Position numbers and translations under genes: made by a program
Source: Petasospora fabianii
Taxonomy: Eukaryota; Ascomycota; Saccharomycetes; Phaffomycetales; Wickerhamomycetaceae
DNA length: 64,000 nucleotides
Direction of reading: 5' to 3'
Assembly (NCBI GenBank): GCA_022641835.1
Contig: CP048715.1
Span: forward strand, 2,418,001-2,482,000
In this document: piece after piece, positions 26,591-37,400 of the stretch
How positions within the stretch are numbered: the first letter of the stretch is position 1
Layout: the number at the start of each line of letters is the position of its first letter
The notes under the pieces: model-generated
Told to the model about the DNA's origin: nothing
What the model saw: the letters and a program-made list of their open reading frames with translations, nothing else
Database searches by the model: none

Positions 26591-29185
26591 TCAAAAGATG
26601 TCATTTTCGTATGGGCAATCAATACTATCGTGGCCGTCTCTTTCACAAAGTCCACACCATTGCTTTCGGCCATTGCCAGGATCCTTTTTTCCTTCCGAAA
26701 CATAAACCTGAAGAGCACCATCAACTACTTGTGAAATCACAGGGGGCCTGTTCATGGAGATTGGACTGAGTGTTTGTGATGAGCGCATGTCTTTCTTCTT
26801 GAATTTCTTCAAGCTCTGAATAGAGTCGGTATCCGTAGCCTGGGAAGGTGTACCCGGTGCTGTTCCTGGTGCACTTCCGCGCCCGTAAAGCTTCTCCTTC
26901 AGTTGGTAGATCTCCTTGTCTTTGGTCCTGGATTCCACAAGACGCAGCTGTTCCGCCAGTTCAAGCTCAGAACGTAGTTGTTGTACTTCATCAGTTGTTG
27001 GGCGCGTTGAGAGTTCTTGTTGGAGTAGCTGAATCTGCTCAAGAAGCTCACGGTTGGTGGTGTATCTATTCTGTTTTTTCAGCAAAGATAGTTCACTCTT
27101 CAAGGTTTCAATCTCTTGCTGTGAATCAGCACTCTTCAGTAGAGATATCTCGTCTTTCAAGATTTCAATCTCCAGAATCTTCTCCTCAAGTTCTAGGCTC
27201 TCGCTGAACTTTTGCGGCTCCGAGGTAGATTGAGCTGAGTCAGCACCTAATCCAGTCATCTCTTTCATCTTAGTTGTCAATTGCTCAATCTCAGAATCTT
27301 TTGCTGAGACAAGTTCATCAAGTTGAGTCTTGCTGGATGATAAAGCATCAACTTGCTCCTTGAGCAGCAAGGCTTTCTCCAAATCGGCAGAGAGCTGCTC
27401 TATATCCTTTTGAGCCTTGCTCAAAAGTTTCCGCTTTTCCTCAAGTTCCTTCTTCAGTTCCTGAGCAGAGTTCTCATGACGAGAGAAGGTATCCTTGTGA
27501 GACTTCAGCTCAAGCTCTTTCTCTGCCAAAGCTGTTTCAAGCTCTTTCAACTTTGAGTCCCTTGCAGCGACCTCTTCCTCGAAGCTCTTCAGCTGTTCAC
27601 CATGCTGTTTCAGTGTTTTAACCTCCAATCTCAGCGGATCAATGATCTGTGACTTATCAGCAATGTCAGCGGTCAAGGCAGCAACACTTTTCGAGCTGGA
27701 AACGGATTCGGTGGCCTTGGAACGCTCCTCATCAAGCAAAGCTCTGAGGTCATTTACTATAGCCTCCTTGTTCTCCAACTTGAACTCGAGCTCCTGAAGC
27801 TTGTCAGATGATACGCTGGACTGTAGCCTCTTCGTGAGATCTTCAATTGTCATTTTGAGCTCTGAGATAGCAGACTCATGACCCGCCTTGAGCTCATCAA
27901 TAGCAGCAGGTTCACTAATGTCTCTCGAAACAGCCTCGTTCTTCTCTCTCAATAACTTCAGTTCCTCACGCAAGTCCAGTAGCTCATGCTCTCTCAACGC
28001 TAATTCCTCGTGTAGTTTGTTCAGCGTAAGCTTCTGCTCTTTCAATTGAGCATCCATGTTTGACTTGTCGGTGATGTGTGCTTCCTTCAGCTCCAAACTT
28101 TCTTTGCTGACTGTGGTAAGCCTCTCCTCCTTCTGCTTGATCTCATCTCTCAGCTTTTCAATTGCTTGTGCCTGTGTCATATTTGTCAGTTTCAAGTTCT
28201 GGATTTCTGCCTGTAGTTCACCAAGCTGGTGATCTTCAACCTGACAGGTAGCACCCTTTTGTTCTGCGTAGAGCTGTTCAAGACTCTTGAGTTTAGACTG
28301 CACATCATCTATAATCTGTTGCTTCTGCTGTAGCTCTTCTTGGAGCTTCTTCAACTCACCAATATACAAGCTTTCGTTATCGTTAACTTGTGCCTCAACT
28401 TGATCGATGACTTCCAATAATTCCTTGCGTTGGTCCTCATATGCACGTCTCTGTTTGATCAACTTGTTCTCAGCCTGTGCGACTCGTTCGTTCGCCATCT
28501 CTAGCTTCTCTTGAGCCACATCGTATGATTGCTGCAGCTGCTTTAAAAGAGAATCATTCTCATCAAGCCTGTCATGCGCACCCTTAAGCTGTCTCTTAAG
28601 ATCTTCTGTTTCTTGCAGCAAGTCATCTCTCTGGTTCTGTATCACGGTCTTCGTATCCAGAAGACGTTGGATCTCGCGCTCAGCACTGGGGCTATTCTTG
28701 GTATTCGAGGATACGGCGGAGTTTAATGTTGGTGTAGTTGACGAGGATGTATGTGTACGTGTAACGGCTGAGGGCCTCTTGGTCGAAGTCGAGTGTTGGG
28801 ATGCACGTTGTGAACCTTGTCTGCTGGGCGTCTGGTTGAACCGGACACCTCCTGGAGGACCGTGCAATGAGATGCGACTACTCCGAGGGGAATCTATACC
28901 ATCGAGGGTGGATATGAGTTTGTCGTAGGACATGAAGAGACCTGCGCCTGGTTGTGATGTTTTGAAGTATTCAACACCATTGACATCACCAGAATTCTTA
29001 CCGAGGACAGCGCTATCTCCAAGAAGTTCAAATCCTGCAAATTTTCCTGGTTTGCCATCCACGGGTCCAATATACCTGAGTATGGCCCTTCCTGTGTTGG
29101 GTATCGTGATGAGAGAACCTACTTTGATCTCGCCAGCCCGTGTAGCAGGCGTTGGAGTATTAGGGATCTCAGAGTAGCGACGCAT
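26591..29185 (-). CDS. BIK1: CLIP-170 family microtubule plus-end protein Bik1
   Basis: This 864-residue protein binds growing microtubule ends and links them to dynein and kinetochores. A CAP-Gly domain lies at about residues 22-90 (GRAILRYIGPVDGKPGKFAG, with GKNSG for the GKNDG signature). A basic Ser/Thr-rich stretch covers 95-165 and would help bind the microtubule lattice. A very long coiled coil runs from about 165 to 790. The C-terminus holds a CCHC-like zinc knuckle (CGLCERDGHDSIDC, about 846-859), as in Bik1 and CLIP-170. It is nearly twice the length of S. cerevisiae Bik1 (440) because of the longer coiled coil, closer to animal CLIPs. No terminal EEY/F is present; it ends NDIF. Confidence 0.9.
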   Translation of the reverse strand: MRRYSEIPNTPTPATRAGEIKVGSLITIPNTGRAILRYIGPVDGKPGKFAGFELLGDSAVLGKNSGDVNGVEYFKTSQPGAGLFMSYDKLISTLDGIDSPRSSRISLHGPPGGVRFNQTPSRQGSQRASQHSTSTKRPSAVTRTHTSSSTTPTLNSAVSSNTKNSPSAEREIQRLLDTKTVIQNQRDDLLQETEDLKRQLKGAHDRLDENDSLLKQLQQSYDVAQEKLEMANERVAQAENKLIKQRRAYEDQRKELLEVIDQVEAQVNDNESLYIGELKKLQEELQQKQQIIDDVQSKLKSLEQLYAEQKGATCQVEDHQLGELQAEIQNLKLTNMTQAQAIEKLRDEIKQKEERLTTVSKESLELKEAHITDKSNMDAQLKEQKLTLNKLHEELALREHELLDLREELKLLREKNEAVSRDISEPAAIDELKAGHESAISELKMTIEDLTKRLQSSVSSDKLQELEFKLENKEAIVNDLRALLDEERSKATESVSSSKSVAALTADIADKSQIIDPLRLEVKTLKQHGEQLKSFEEEVAARDSKLKELETALAEKELELKSHKDTFSRHENSAQELKKELEEKRKLLSKAQKDIEQLSADLEKALLLKEQVDALSSSKTQLDELVSAKDSEIEQLTTKMKEMTGLGADSAQSTSEPQKFSESLELEEKILEIEILKDEISLLKSADSQQEIETLKSELSLLKKQNRYTTNRELLEQIQLLQQELSTRPTTDEVQQLRSELELAEQLRLVESRTKDKEIYQLKEKLYGRGSAPGTAPGTPSQATDTDSIQSLKKFKKKDMRSSQTLSPISMNRPPVISQVVDGALQVYVSEGKKDPGNGRKQWCGLCERDGHDSIDCPYENDIF

Positions 29186-29790
29186 TCTGTGGGGTGGGAC
29201 AGTTATTGAATGGAAAAATGGCGCACTAGGTAGGCTGAGTGTGATTGTGAAGGGATATTAAAAGGTTACGGGCCAAGGATAACCCCAATGAAAGCTGTCG
29301 GGCAGTGTCTGGCACTGAAGAGGTGGTTCTGGCGTGGTTGATGATGTTTGTTGACACTTCACAGGCACAAAGTGTACACACTGTCGCGCGAGACGTTTCG
29401 AGCCGGTAAGCGCAGCACGCGGAATGCGCATGACAAGAATGTGGCAGAAAAGCACCTTCAATTGTAGAACGTAATGAGTTCTAGATAACTTTGCTTATTA
29501 TATGCCAACAATAAGTAACTGCTTTTGCGCTTCTTAATGAAATTTCCGGCATGCAAGGCAAGTGTCTCCTTCAACGCCCCTCTTCCACCAGGCCCCAGCA
29601 ACAGCAGCCAACCATGCAGACTTTGAAGGAAGACTTCGTATTGCAATGGCTTCAAACTACAAGTGACCTGTTGAATTGCCCCCATTAAGGGACTAGTAAC
29701 ATTGTATTAGAGCTGAAGAAACACTGAGCTTTTTACTATATTATCTCTAATTCCACCGATCTACAATCATATATTTAGAAAACAAGAAAG
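29186..29790. other. Intergenic region between BIK1 and tRNA-Asp
   Basis: This 605-bp stretch holds the BIK1 promoter and sequence upstream of the tRNA. Two minus-strand frames of 67 and 75 codons exist (29258-29461, 29458-29685), but neither resembles a known protein. No other RNA gene or repeat was seen. Confidence 0.6.
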
Positions 29791-29862
29791 TCCGTGATAG
29801 TTTAGTGGCTAGAATCTCCGCTTGTCGCGCGGAGGACCAGGGTTCGATTCCCTGTCGCGGAG
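29791..29862 (+). tRNA. tRNA-Asp (GTC)
   Basis: This 72-nt gene folds as a cloverleaf. The acceptor stem pairs TCCGTGA with TCGCGGA (one G-T pair), with discriminator G. The anticodon stem TCCGC/GCGGA encloses the loop TTGTCGC, giving anticodon GTC. The T arm CAGGG-TTCGATT-CCCTG contains the B box GGTTCGATTCC. There is no intron. A T8 run follows after TTA, a normal RNA polymerase III terminator. It closely resembles the S. cerevisiae tRNA-Asp (TCCGTGATAGTTTA start). Confidence 0.97.
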
Positions 29863-30185
29863 CTCTTATTTTTTTTGCTTGACTGTTACGTTTCTTGATT
29901 TTGAGACGACTCTTTTATAAACCAAAAGCCCACAAGAGTGGTTCAGATGACCTCTGATATACTATTAAGTTATGGTTGCAGTGTAGTACGTCCTCGTCCT
30001 GTGGGGGGCCCAAAGCTTCCAGCCGTGCTCTCCTCCGATTTTGTGTCAACCACGGAAGTGTATGCAAACTACGCCTGCGATACAGGGCCCACGTAACGCC
30101 TACTCCTGGAATGGCCATTTGAGTGTATATCAGATCCGATAAGCTTATACCTTAAACATTAGCTTTGCCGCTCACCAGTCTCACG
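29863..30185. other. Intergenic region after tRNA-Asp
   Basis: This 323-bp stretch holds the tRNA terminator (T8 at about 29870) and the promoter of the next gene. No coding or RNA feature is supported. Confidence 0.6.
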
Positions 30186-31874
30186 ATGAGTCAATCCGTG
30201 ATGTTTACCCATGCTGATCACGATCCACAAGGGATCCCGCGTCTTCACAGACGAGGTATCCCAGGTGTGAGGTCAGATTCATACCACTTCGGGTTCTTTG
30301 AGGATTTCACCTCCCATCACGCCAATCCACCAGTCCATACAGAATACGATGCAATTGTTGAGCCTTTGTATATCTTCTTGGGTCTCTTATTGATCTTCGT
30401 AATATTGACCTTTTTCCTATTCGGCATGAGGGAGTACTTGTGGTCCTTGAACAAGAAGAAACGGCTGGGCTCCGCTGGATCTGCATGGTCAAACCACTCG
30501 ATTCTTTTGACCGGAATGAATGCTGAAAGTAACACGAACCAGTTTAAGGAGAAGAACAGAGCATATCCAGACTTGCACAACTCACGCATCCTACACCAAC
30601 ATCTAATAAATGCCGACCCATCACCCTTGTCAGACGCCACAGATAACATACAAGAGCCAGTATATAATCACTTGAACGTTGTTAGGGATTCGCCGGCTCA
30701 AAGCAACTCTCCAGGTTTACATGAAAAATTAGAAGAAATGGATATAGGTACATTCTCAATGACTTCTCCTCCTCCCGGTGTCACTGGATACTCTATCAGA
30801 GAGTTGATGTCTTTGAAGCCCTCGGAGATTCACAGTGTTCCAATAGCGCTTGCGACATCATCTACTCCTCAGAACTTAGAGGAGTCTATCATGACAACTT
30901 TCCATGTTCAGGCCATTAAGTTCAAGTCAGGAAAGGTTATCCAAAAGAGTATAACAGACATCGACAAAGAGCTTCGTGAGCGAGACTGTAACCCAGCACT
31001 TAGACAGATTGCGGTAATGAGATTGGTTGGAATAGCTGCAAGGGCAACCTCCATGACCAACGCTAGCATTTTTTTACCTCAGTTTACGCTTTTGATGGAC
31101 TACTTGATTGATACCGGTACGATCTTCGACATCTTGAATCAGTCTAATGCGTATACTGCCAGGCACTTAATCGATATGGTAATTCACTACTGCTATAGCC
31201 ACTGGCTGTTTGGAAAGGATAGGGATCCTCGAATACTTGAACAATTTAGGCGGTGGAAGTTCCATGACCCATTAGCTCAACCTCATCATGTTATTTTCCG
31301 GTACTTGGTAAACCTCCAATTGGGTCTTTACTTTGTCGAGGAGCACTTGGACGCTGAGTTATTGGAGAACACAAAGGCTAGAACCACTATCTTGCTTCAC
31401 CACCTTGTTACAACATCGACACATGGCGATCCAGAAACGATAATACCGATCTTGGAGCAGGCATGCAACATTGCATCTGTGCCAGATATCCGCATTTCGT
31501 ACTACGACCTTCTTTTAAGACTCATTCAGCTACATATTGAATGCTGCATGAGTAAAATGTTGCAAAGGAAAGAGTTATCTTTGAAATCATTGATTCAGTC
31601 AGGTGTGTGGACCAAAAACCATGAAGATATTATCAAGCGAGCTAAGAAGGTTGCTAAGCTTGTGATTAATAAAGCACCATCTCTCCATATTTGGATGGAT
31701 GAGGTGAATAATGGTCTGGTTTTTGTATCACAGTCACCGCTACCGATACATCCAACACCATCGAGGGGGTTTCAAGTTGGCATCACTGATCAGGAGAAGC
31801 ATCTAAGGCCGGGGTCGTGGAGATCAACGCAGTCTTCGGGTAGACTCACTCACCATGGATCGCAATATTTATAG
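30186..31874 (+). CDS. Single-pass membrane protein with large helical domain, not recognised
   Basis: This 562-residue protein is of unknown family. The polar N-terminus (about 57 residues, His-rich) is followed by one clear transmembrane helix at about 60-82 (YIFLGLLLIFVILTFFLFGM) and a basic stop (KKKR), so the N-terminus is probably lumenal or external and the rest cytosolic. A disordered region spans about 95-225. A compact helical domain occupies about 240-525, with blocks such as ALRQIAVMRLVGIAARATSM, HLIDMVIHYCYSHWLFGKD and YLVNLQLGLYFVEEHL. This domain looks conserved rather than random, suggesting a real fold, perhaps HEAT-like. The ATG at 30186 is used; the open frame upstream has only a TTG. 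It may be a lineage-specific membrane adaptor. Confidence 0.8.
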   Translation: MSQSVMFTHADHDPQGIPRLHRRGIPGVRSDSYHFGFFEDFTSHHANPPVHTEYDAIVEPLYIFLGLLLIFVILTFFLFGMREYLWSLNKKKRLGSAGSAWSNHSILLTGMNAESNTNQFKEKNRAYPDLHNSRILHQHLINADPSPLSDATDNIQEPVYNHLNVVRDSPAQSNSPGLHEKLEEMDIGTFSMTSPPPGVTGYSIRELMSLKPSEIHSVPIALATSSTPQNLEESIMTTFHVQAIKFKSGKVIQKSITDIDKELRERDCNPALRQIAVMRLVGIAARATSMTNASIFLPQFTLLMDYLIDTGTIFDILNQSNAYTARHLIDMVIHYCYSHWLFGKDRDPRILEQFRRWKFHDPLAQPHHVIFRYLVNLQLGLYFVEEHLDAELLENTKARTTILLHHLVTTSTHGDPETIIPILEQACNIASVPDIRISYYDLLLRLIQLHIECCMSKMLQRKELSLKSLIQSGVWTKNHEDIIKRAKKVAKLVINKAPSLHIWMDEVNNGLVFVSQSPLPIHPTPSRGFQVGITDQEKHLRPGSWRSTQSSGRLTHHGSQYL

Positions 31875-32090
31875 AAGAGCAAGGGATGACAGCGGTTCGA
31901 TTAATACATACAACTTACTCAAGATTTGGCAATCAATGACCGTAGTTCATACTGTCGATGGTACCTACGTGCGTGACGACGATCTTTAAGCGTTAAATGA
32001 CATGACTTGCGGACTAGAAATACAAAGCGGGAAATATTTTGAATTATTTCATCTTCACGGGAACTTCACCAACATACTTAGCCAGAAGCA

Positions 32091-32454
32091 TCAGTTCTTC
32101 GAAGCAGCGACTTTTGCAAGCTCATCTCTGTTACTCATTGTTAGTGTTCTGTTATATGAAGGTTCGTGGATGTTGATTGTCTGCAAAGATAACTCTAATC
32201 GGCCGATCCTTTCCACACAAACACAACACATCCATCCTTTCAATTTAACGCATTACTCACTTGAGCTCCTTAGAGAAGTTATCATCGACATCGTTGTCAT
32301 CCCAATCCTCGACCCAGAGTGCCTTTTCGGCATCAGGACCCATCGCCTGGTTGTCTTGCCAGTCCTCTGCCTGAAAGTCTTCAAACTCGTCATCCTCCTC
32401 AAGCGACTGGATCACTTTCTGCTTCTCTGTTGTTGTTTCCCTGGCTTCGGACAT
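32091..32454 (-). CDS. SEM1: Sem1/Dss1 proteasome lid and TREX-2 subunit, spliced
   Basis: There are two exons: 32261-32454 (64 codons plus two bases) and 32091-32127. The intron, 32128-32260 (133 bp), has donor GTGAGT, branch CACTAAC at 32146-32140 and acceptor AACAG. The 76-residue product is highly acidic, with the Sem1 hallmark blocks DDEFEDF and WVEDWDDNDVDDNFSKEL. Exon 2 adds KDELAKVAASKN, matching the family C-terminus (human FSNQLRAELEKHG, yeast FTNELKAELDRYK). Without splicing the frame would stop just after SKELK and lose that helix. Sem1 sits in the 19S proteasome lid, in TREX-2 mRNA export and in recombination complexes. The splice is inferred from signals, phase and recalled conservation. 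Confidence 0.88.
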
Positions 32455-33679
32455 TGTGAATATGTGGGGAGGGGTGTTGAGTGTACGTAAATAGGCTAGA
32501 GAGATAGATACATAGTCTGAAGTATGCTAGGTTGAGGATTCGCCGCTCTTGGTGACACGGGCGGTCGTGGCAGATGATGTCGCGCGTATACCGTCGTAAT
32601 CGAGCGCAGTTAAACTCATATACAGATTGGGATAAGTCTTCTTCTTTTTTTTCAATTTCTTTTTGGCACATGGCAATATCAATGGATTTTATAGGTCATA
32701 AGCTGCTCTGTAAGCTGGGATAGTTTGGTGTTCAAGAAATGTAGAAAAAGATATGGCGATGCGAAGGTGCAATATCACGTTTTTGATCTTGCATAAATGC
32801 TCTAGCCGTCCCCAGGAACTGGCGCCTTATTGTTGACAAATTTACTCTGGTGATAGTGCTGATCGAGATGAAGCTGTTGACTCTGGATACTCTTGAAGTG
32901 AGCTGTCACGCTGTCCTATACTCAATGGACCAGTCAGTCTTCAAAGCATCTCGAGATGCAGATGGACGATGACCTAAGCAGGCTACAGAGATCTTCGGAC
33001 ACAAATGGTTGATATACCAGTTACTAAAGAGATCCTCCTGCTATGAAAGACAGTAACTCTGGTACGGACATGTTTGCACCGTCCTGAGAACTTCTCTACC
33101 GCTACCAGAGCCCGTGCTGACAGCTGGTGCTGAAAGTTGGATTGTGCTACCGTGGCTACCTTGAATTTGTTCAGCTCGGGCTTCGTCGACATAGTCACTT
33201 GAATGACAAATAGGTGCGTCGATGTGACATCGAAGCGTAACTAACGGCATTTTAAGTTGTGATGAATTATTCAAGTAGCGCGTGGGTTCGGACTTTGGCG
33301 GCATTTTCATCTAAGTGACAGTTTAGGTCAAGCAGGTCGGTACATCTGGGACACTCCGCTGATGATCAAGGTCCGCAAAGAATCGCACATCCCAGTGGGT
33401 AAGTTATTGTGTGAATAAGGGGTGATACCAGTCTTTACGGTGGCCCTTCTGAGTAATGTATCTCTTTTCATCCTTTAGCTGCACTGAAATTGCAGTAGAG
33501 TATCGATTACTAATCACTATGGGCATGCAACTTATACGTACATGTATTGGCAAGCATTATATAAAGCTCAAAGACTTCTCTCTTCACAGTGATCCGGGAT
33601 AGCTGGGCTCACTTCATTACACGTACACTACTTTCAACAACCGGAACACCCATACACTTACAGACCTACACCAGTCGCA
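32455..33679. other. Long intergenic region between SEM1 and the quinone reductase
   Basis: This 1225-bp stretch is the longest gap in the window. It holds two divergent promoters. Minus-strand frames at 32983-33198 (71 codons) and 33041-33310 (89 codons) overlap each other in different frames and look like chance. Two TTACTAA motifs are present and listed separately. No RNA gene was recognised. Confidence 0.55.
33507..33513 (+). promoter_or_regulatory. Candidate Yap1 site upstream of the quinone reductase
   Basis: TTACTAA (within ATTACTAAT) lies 173 bp before the ATG at 33680, and a second TTACTAA is at 33021-33027. This is the classic yeast AP-1 (Yap1) response element, and S. cerevisiae PST2 of the same family is Yap1-dependent. 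It supports oxidative-stress control of the downstream flavoprotein. Confidence 0.4.
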
Positions 33680-34288
33680 ATGGTCAAAATCGCTATCGTT
33701 TACTCCTCAATCGACGGACATACTACCCGTCTTGCTAAGTCCGTCCTCGAGGGTATCACATCCGTCGAGGGCGTTGAGGGGACCCTCTTTACCTCTGAAG
33801 AGGCTCTCAGGAGAGAGATCCTCGATGACCTTTCCGACAACTACACAGCCATCATCTTTGGAACACCAACATTGATGGGCTCCCCATCTGCCAAGTTCAA
33901 AGAGTTCATGGAGTCATCCTCTGGTGTCTACTTCCGTAAGCTCTGGAAGAACAAGATTGCAGGTGCTTTCACAGTTGGTGGATCCAGATCCGGCGACAAG
34001 CTCAACACCTTGACAAGTTTGGCTCTCTTTGCCGCACAGCACGGTATGGTCTGGGTCCCTCTCGCCATCTCACCAGGCTGGAACATGTCTACCCAGAAGG
34101 AGCACGAGGGACTCAACACCTCCGGTTTCTTCCTCGGTGTCGGTGCCCAGGCTAACGTTGACCAGGATGGTACCACTGCCCCAGCTGAGTGGGACTTGAA
34201 GACCGGATATGCCCACGGTAAGAGATTGGCCCAGATTGCTAAGACTTATGAGCCAACTTATGAGTCGTTGAAGGAGCAAGATATTTAA
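33680..34288 (+). CDS. NAD(P)H:quinone oxidoreductase, WrbA family (Pst2/Rfs1/Ycp4-like)
   Basis: This 202-residue flavodoxin-like protein carries out two-electron quinone reduction with FMN, protecting the cell from redox cycling. The FMN phosphate loop is YSSIDGHTTRL near the N-terminus. The family blocks GTPTLMGSPSAKFKEFM, AGAFTVGGSRSGDKLNTL and HGMVWVPL follow. The C-terminus lacks a CAAX or lipid motif and ends EQDI. S. cerevisiae has three paralogues (PST2, RFS1, YCP4) often found at eisosomes; I cannot choose between them, though the length is closest to Pst2 (198). Codon bias is strong, suggesting high expression. Confidence 0.92.
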   Translation: MVKIAIVYSSIDGHTTRLAKSVLEGITSVEGVEGTLFTSEEALRREILDDLSDNYTAIIFGTPTLMGSPSAKFKEFMESSSGVYFRKLWKNKIAGAFTVGGSRSGDKLNTLTSLALFAAQHGMVWVPLAISPGWNMSTQKEHEGLNTSGFFLGVGAQANVDQDGTTAPAEWDLKTGYAHGKRLAQIAKTYEPTYESLKEQDI

Positions 34289-34410
34289 GTTGCATCATCT
34301 GGCTTGCAGATACCTCAAATCAACGAGTGGCATGAAAATCAATCTTTGGTATTTAGAAGATCCTACTACACAGAGTTGAACAATGCAATGGTTTTATGCG
34401 GCCAAAGGCC

Positions 34411-37400
34411 CTAAATAGTCAAGTCATGCTCATACTTGATGTCAAACGCATCATTCACCATGATAACAGTAGCTTTCTGACCTGCAAATGCCTCATGAAC
34501 AGAAATATCACACTCAACAACGCCATTACGATCACCTCTGCGCATAGATGGCATGGCTCTCTTGATGGCAAGCAACTCATGGGTCTCCTTGTTTGCCAAG
34601 ATCACAAACCACGACTCCTTCTGGGTCTTTGGGAATCTTGGAAGGAGCATCTTGAACTCGTGATTCACTGGGGTATTACTGTGCTTCAGGCGGACATCGA
34701 TGATGTCACCAGTTTTTCCCACCGAAAAGTCACCAACAGGCAACTTTGTGGCACTGCTAATGAAGTCCTTCTTCATGACATCACTGACTCTCAACTTTGA
34801 AGAGAAATTGTCAAGCTTTCTTCCATACATAGCACCGAGATCAACAAGCTTAGTCAGTGGCTTTTCATCTTCGATCGGCGGGGATGCTTCGAACATCTCA
34901 GCAGCATCACCATCCTTGTCCATCCCCTCCAAGCGACGCAAGTCTGCACCTGGTAGGGCCGTAATAGAATCATCATCAAACCAGCAACCTTGCTTGACAC
35001 ATTGCATGACTCTGATGAACATTAACACAGTATTCAGATAGCCCATCTCAGAAGCAACATCAATGTAAGCCTGCAAGATACGCAAGGCCTGGTCCAACAT
35101 CGTCACTGTATCCTGAACATAATCAGCGATTGGTAAGTCAACTCTGCTCATGTGCGCCTGAAGAAGAAGGAAGGCCTTGATGTGTGGATCCCAGATTGGT
35201 CTATCAACAAGGTCCTCAGCCTGGTATCTCAACTGTTGAGACATCTCCATGTTCATGATCTCCTCGCCGTGACGAGTTGGAAGCTCGTCATACTCAGATG
35301 CTTCGGACAGGAAACGAAGACACTCACGGAATGTGTTGCTGCTGTTGAGCTGACCAACAAGGTTTCTCATGGTCTTATGAGACATGTAGTAGTAGGAAGA
35401 GATATTGAGGTATGGAGTTGGCGTCAGTCTGTCATCGTTGACAATGACACATGTAGACTCCTTCAAGTTCTCAATAGCAGTATCAATCAAGTTGGATAAA
35501 TACTCACTAACACCAGCAGTAGATGTGTCCTCAATGTTATAGTACGTCGGATTATTGTGAGCCCTTCTGAACAAGAATGTCCAGGTCAAGAAATCCATGG
35601 CATCTTGTCTCGACTTGATAGTACCAGCGGCAATCTCAGCACCCAAATGGTCATCCAAGACCTTGTGCAGCGACGACTCAACTGGGAAACCAACGTTCAA
35701 AAAGTGCTTATAAAACATCTTCTTTGACTCTTTGGTGTACACAATGGCAATACCACTCGTATCGTAAGCTGGTCGACCAGCACGGCCCATCATCTGCAAG
35801 ATATCAGTTAAGTCCATGTCTCTATAGCCTTCAATTTTGGAGTCAAAGAACTGTGTACCCTTGATGATAACCAAGTGAGCTGGCAAGTTGACACCCCAAG
35901 CCAAAGTAGATGTGGCAACGAGAATCTGAATCTTGTTCTCCTGGAACAACTTATGAGAGATCTTACGATCACTGTCAACCAAACCAGCATGGTGAAGACC
36001 GATACCAAACTGTAGGGCCAATCTGAGAGTCTCGTCCTTCACCTTTCCCAACCAGCTGTTCAACTCATCTTCCTCCATCTTCAAGAAACGACGTGGGTTC
36101 TCCTCCATACCACACATGTGTATCAAGTCTAAGGCGGTCAAACGGGTCTGACGACGAGAGGCAACAAAGATCAGCGCAGGCTTAGTAGGAGAGTGGGTCT
36201 TAATTGCCATGAAGGCTGGCTTGTTCATGGTTTTCATCAATGGAGCAAAGGCCAAGTTGTCCTGAAAGCCGTCAATGTACATCTCCAAAGGAACCGGTCT
36301 CACCGAGGATGGGAAGTTGAACAGACCGTTCTTGACACCGAGCCAGCCAGCCATGTCAAAGGCATTAGAAACAGCAGTGGACATACCGAGCAAGCGGATT
36401 GGTTTCTTGGTCTGTGACTCGATGTATCTCATACGTGAGACAATCATTTCTAGAATTGGACCTCTGTCACTGGCAAGCAAATGAATCTCATCCATGATAA
36501 CCAAGGACACCTGCTGAACAAACTTACGAGTCTGCCAGTTACGAGAGATACCATCAAACTTCTCTGGAGTTGTGATGATGACGCTTGCATCCCTGACTTC
36601 ATTTGGAGCTGGAATATTGTCACCAGTCAACTCAACAATCTTATGACCGGTATGTGGAGTGAGTCTCTCTCTCCAGTCATCAACTCTCTCACGCACCAAC
36701 GCCTTCATCGGAGCAATGTACACAACCTTGGAACCAGGATATTCGTTGAACGCGTGCCAGATCGCTAGTTCGGCAACAACAGTCTTACCAGAACCAGTTG
36801 GGGAACCAACAAAGACAGAGCCGTTAGTGTTATATAGGGTGTGAAAGGTCATGGTCTGCATAGCGTTAAAGTATCTGAACTTGGGTTTGTAGATGGCCTC
36901 CACCTCCAAATTGTGTAGAGCAGTGACTGGCAATGGGTTCAGTTTCAACAGCTTCGTCTGGAGAGTCTCGTTATGGGGCCTGATCAAGTGTTGGAACGAG
37001 ATACTGTGAGAAGACTCACTACCCAGCCAGGTGTCTGAGATAACACGTATAACAATCTGTGGTGGAAGTGGGTCAGCAAGGGGAATCATGAAGTCCAGTT
37101 CATGTGGATGGTTCAGCTGTTTTTTGCTCAAAATAAACTTTTGGAAGTGAAGAATCTCAGACTTGCCAGACTCCTCAACAAGAACCCAAAAGAATTGAGC
37201 ATTGCCGTGGTTTCTCTCATCCCAGACGAAGTCTGGCTCCAAAGTGACATGAACCCTCATCACATTTTTGGTGATGGGGAAGATTTCAGCATCAATCCAA
37301 ATTGTCGGGAACCTACCAATAAGCTTGTACAGCGTCGATCCCATCTTGGTGTTGTGGACAAGATCACCAAGCTCTCTAGACTCTAGCTGACGCAAGTCCT

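Noticed and set aside
29458-29685. 75-codon minus-strand frame near the BIK1 promoter
   Set aside because: It has an ATG and fair composition, but no recognised family, and overlapping frames on the other strand look equally plausible.
33041-33310. 89-codon minus-strand frame upstream of the quinone reductase
   Set aside because: Overlaps another frame of equal quality; no family, motifs or codon bias.
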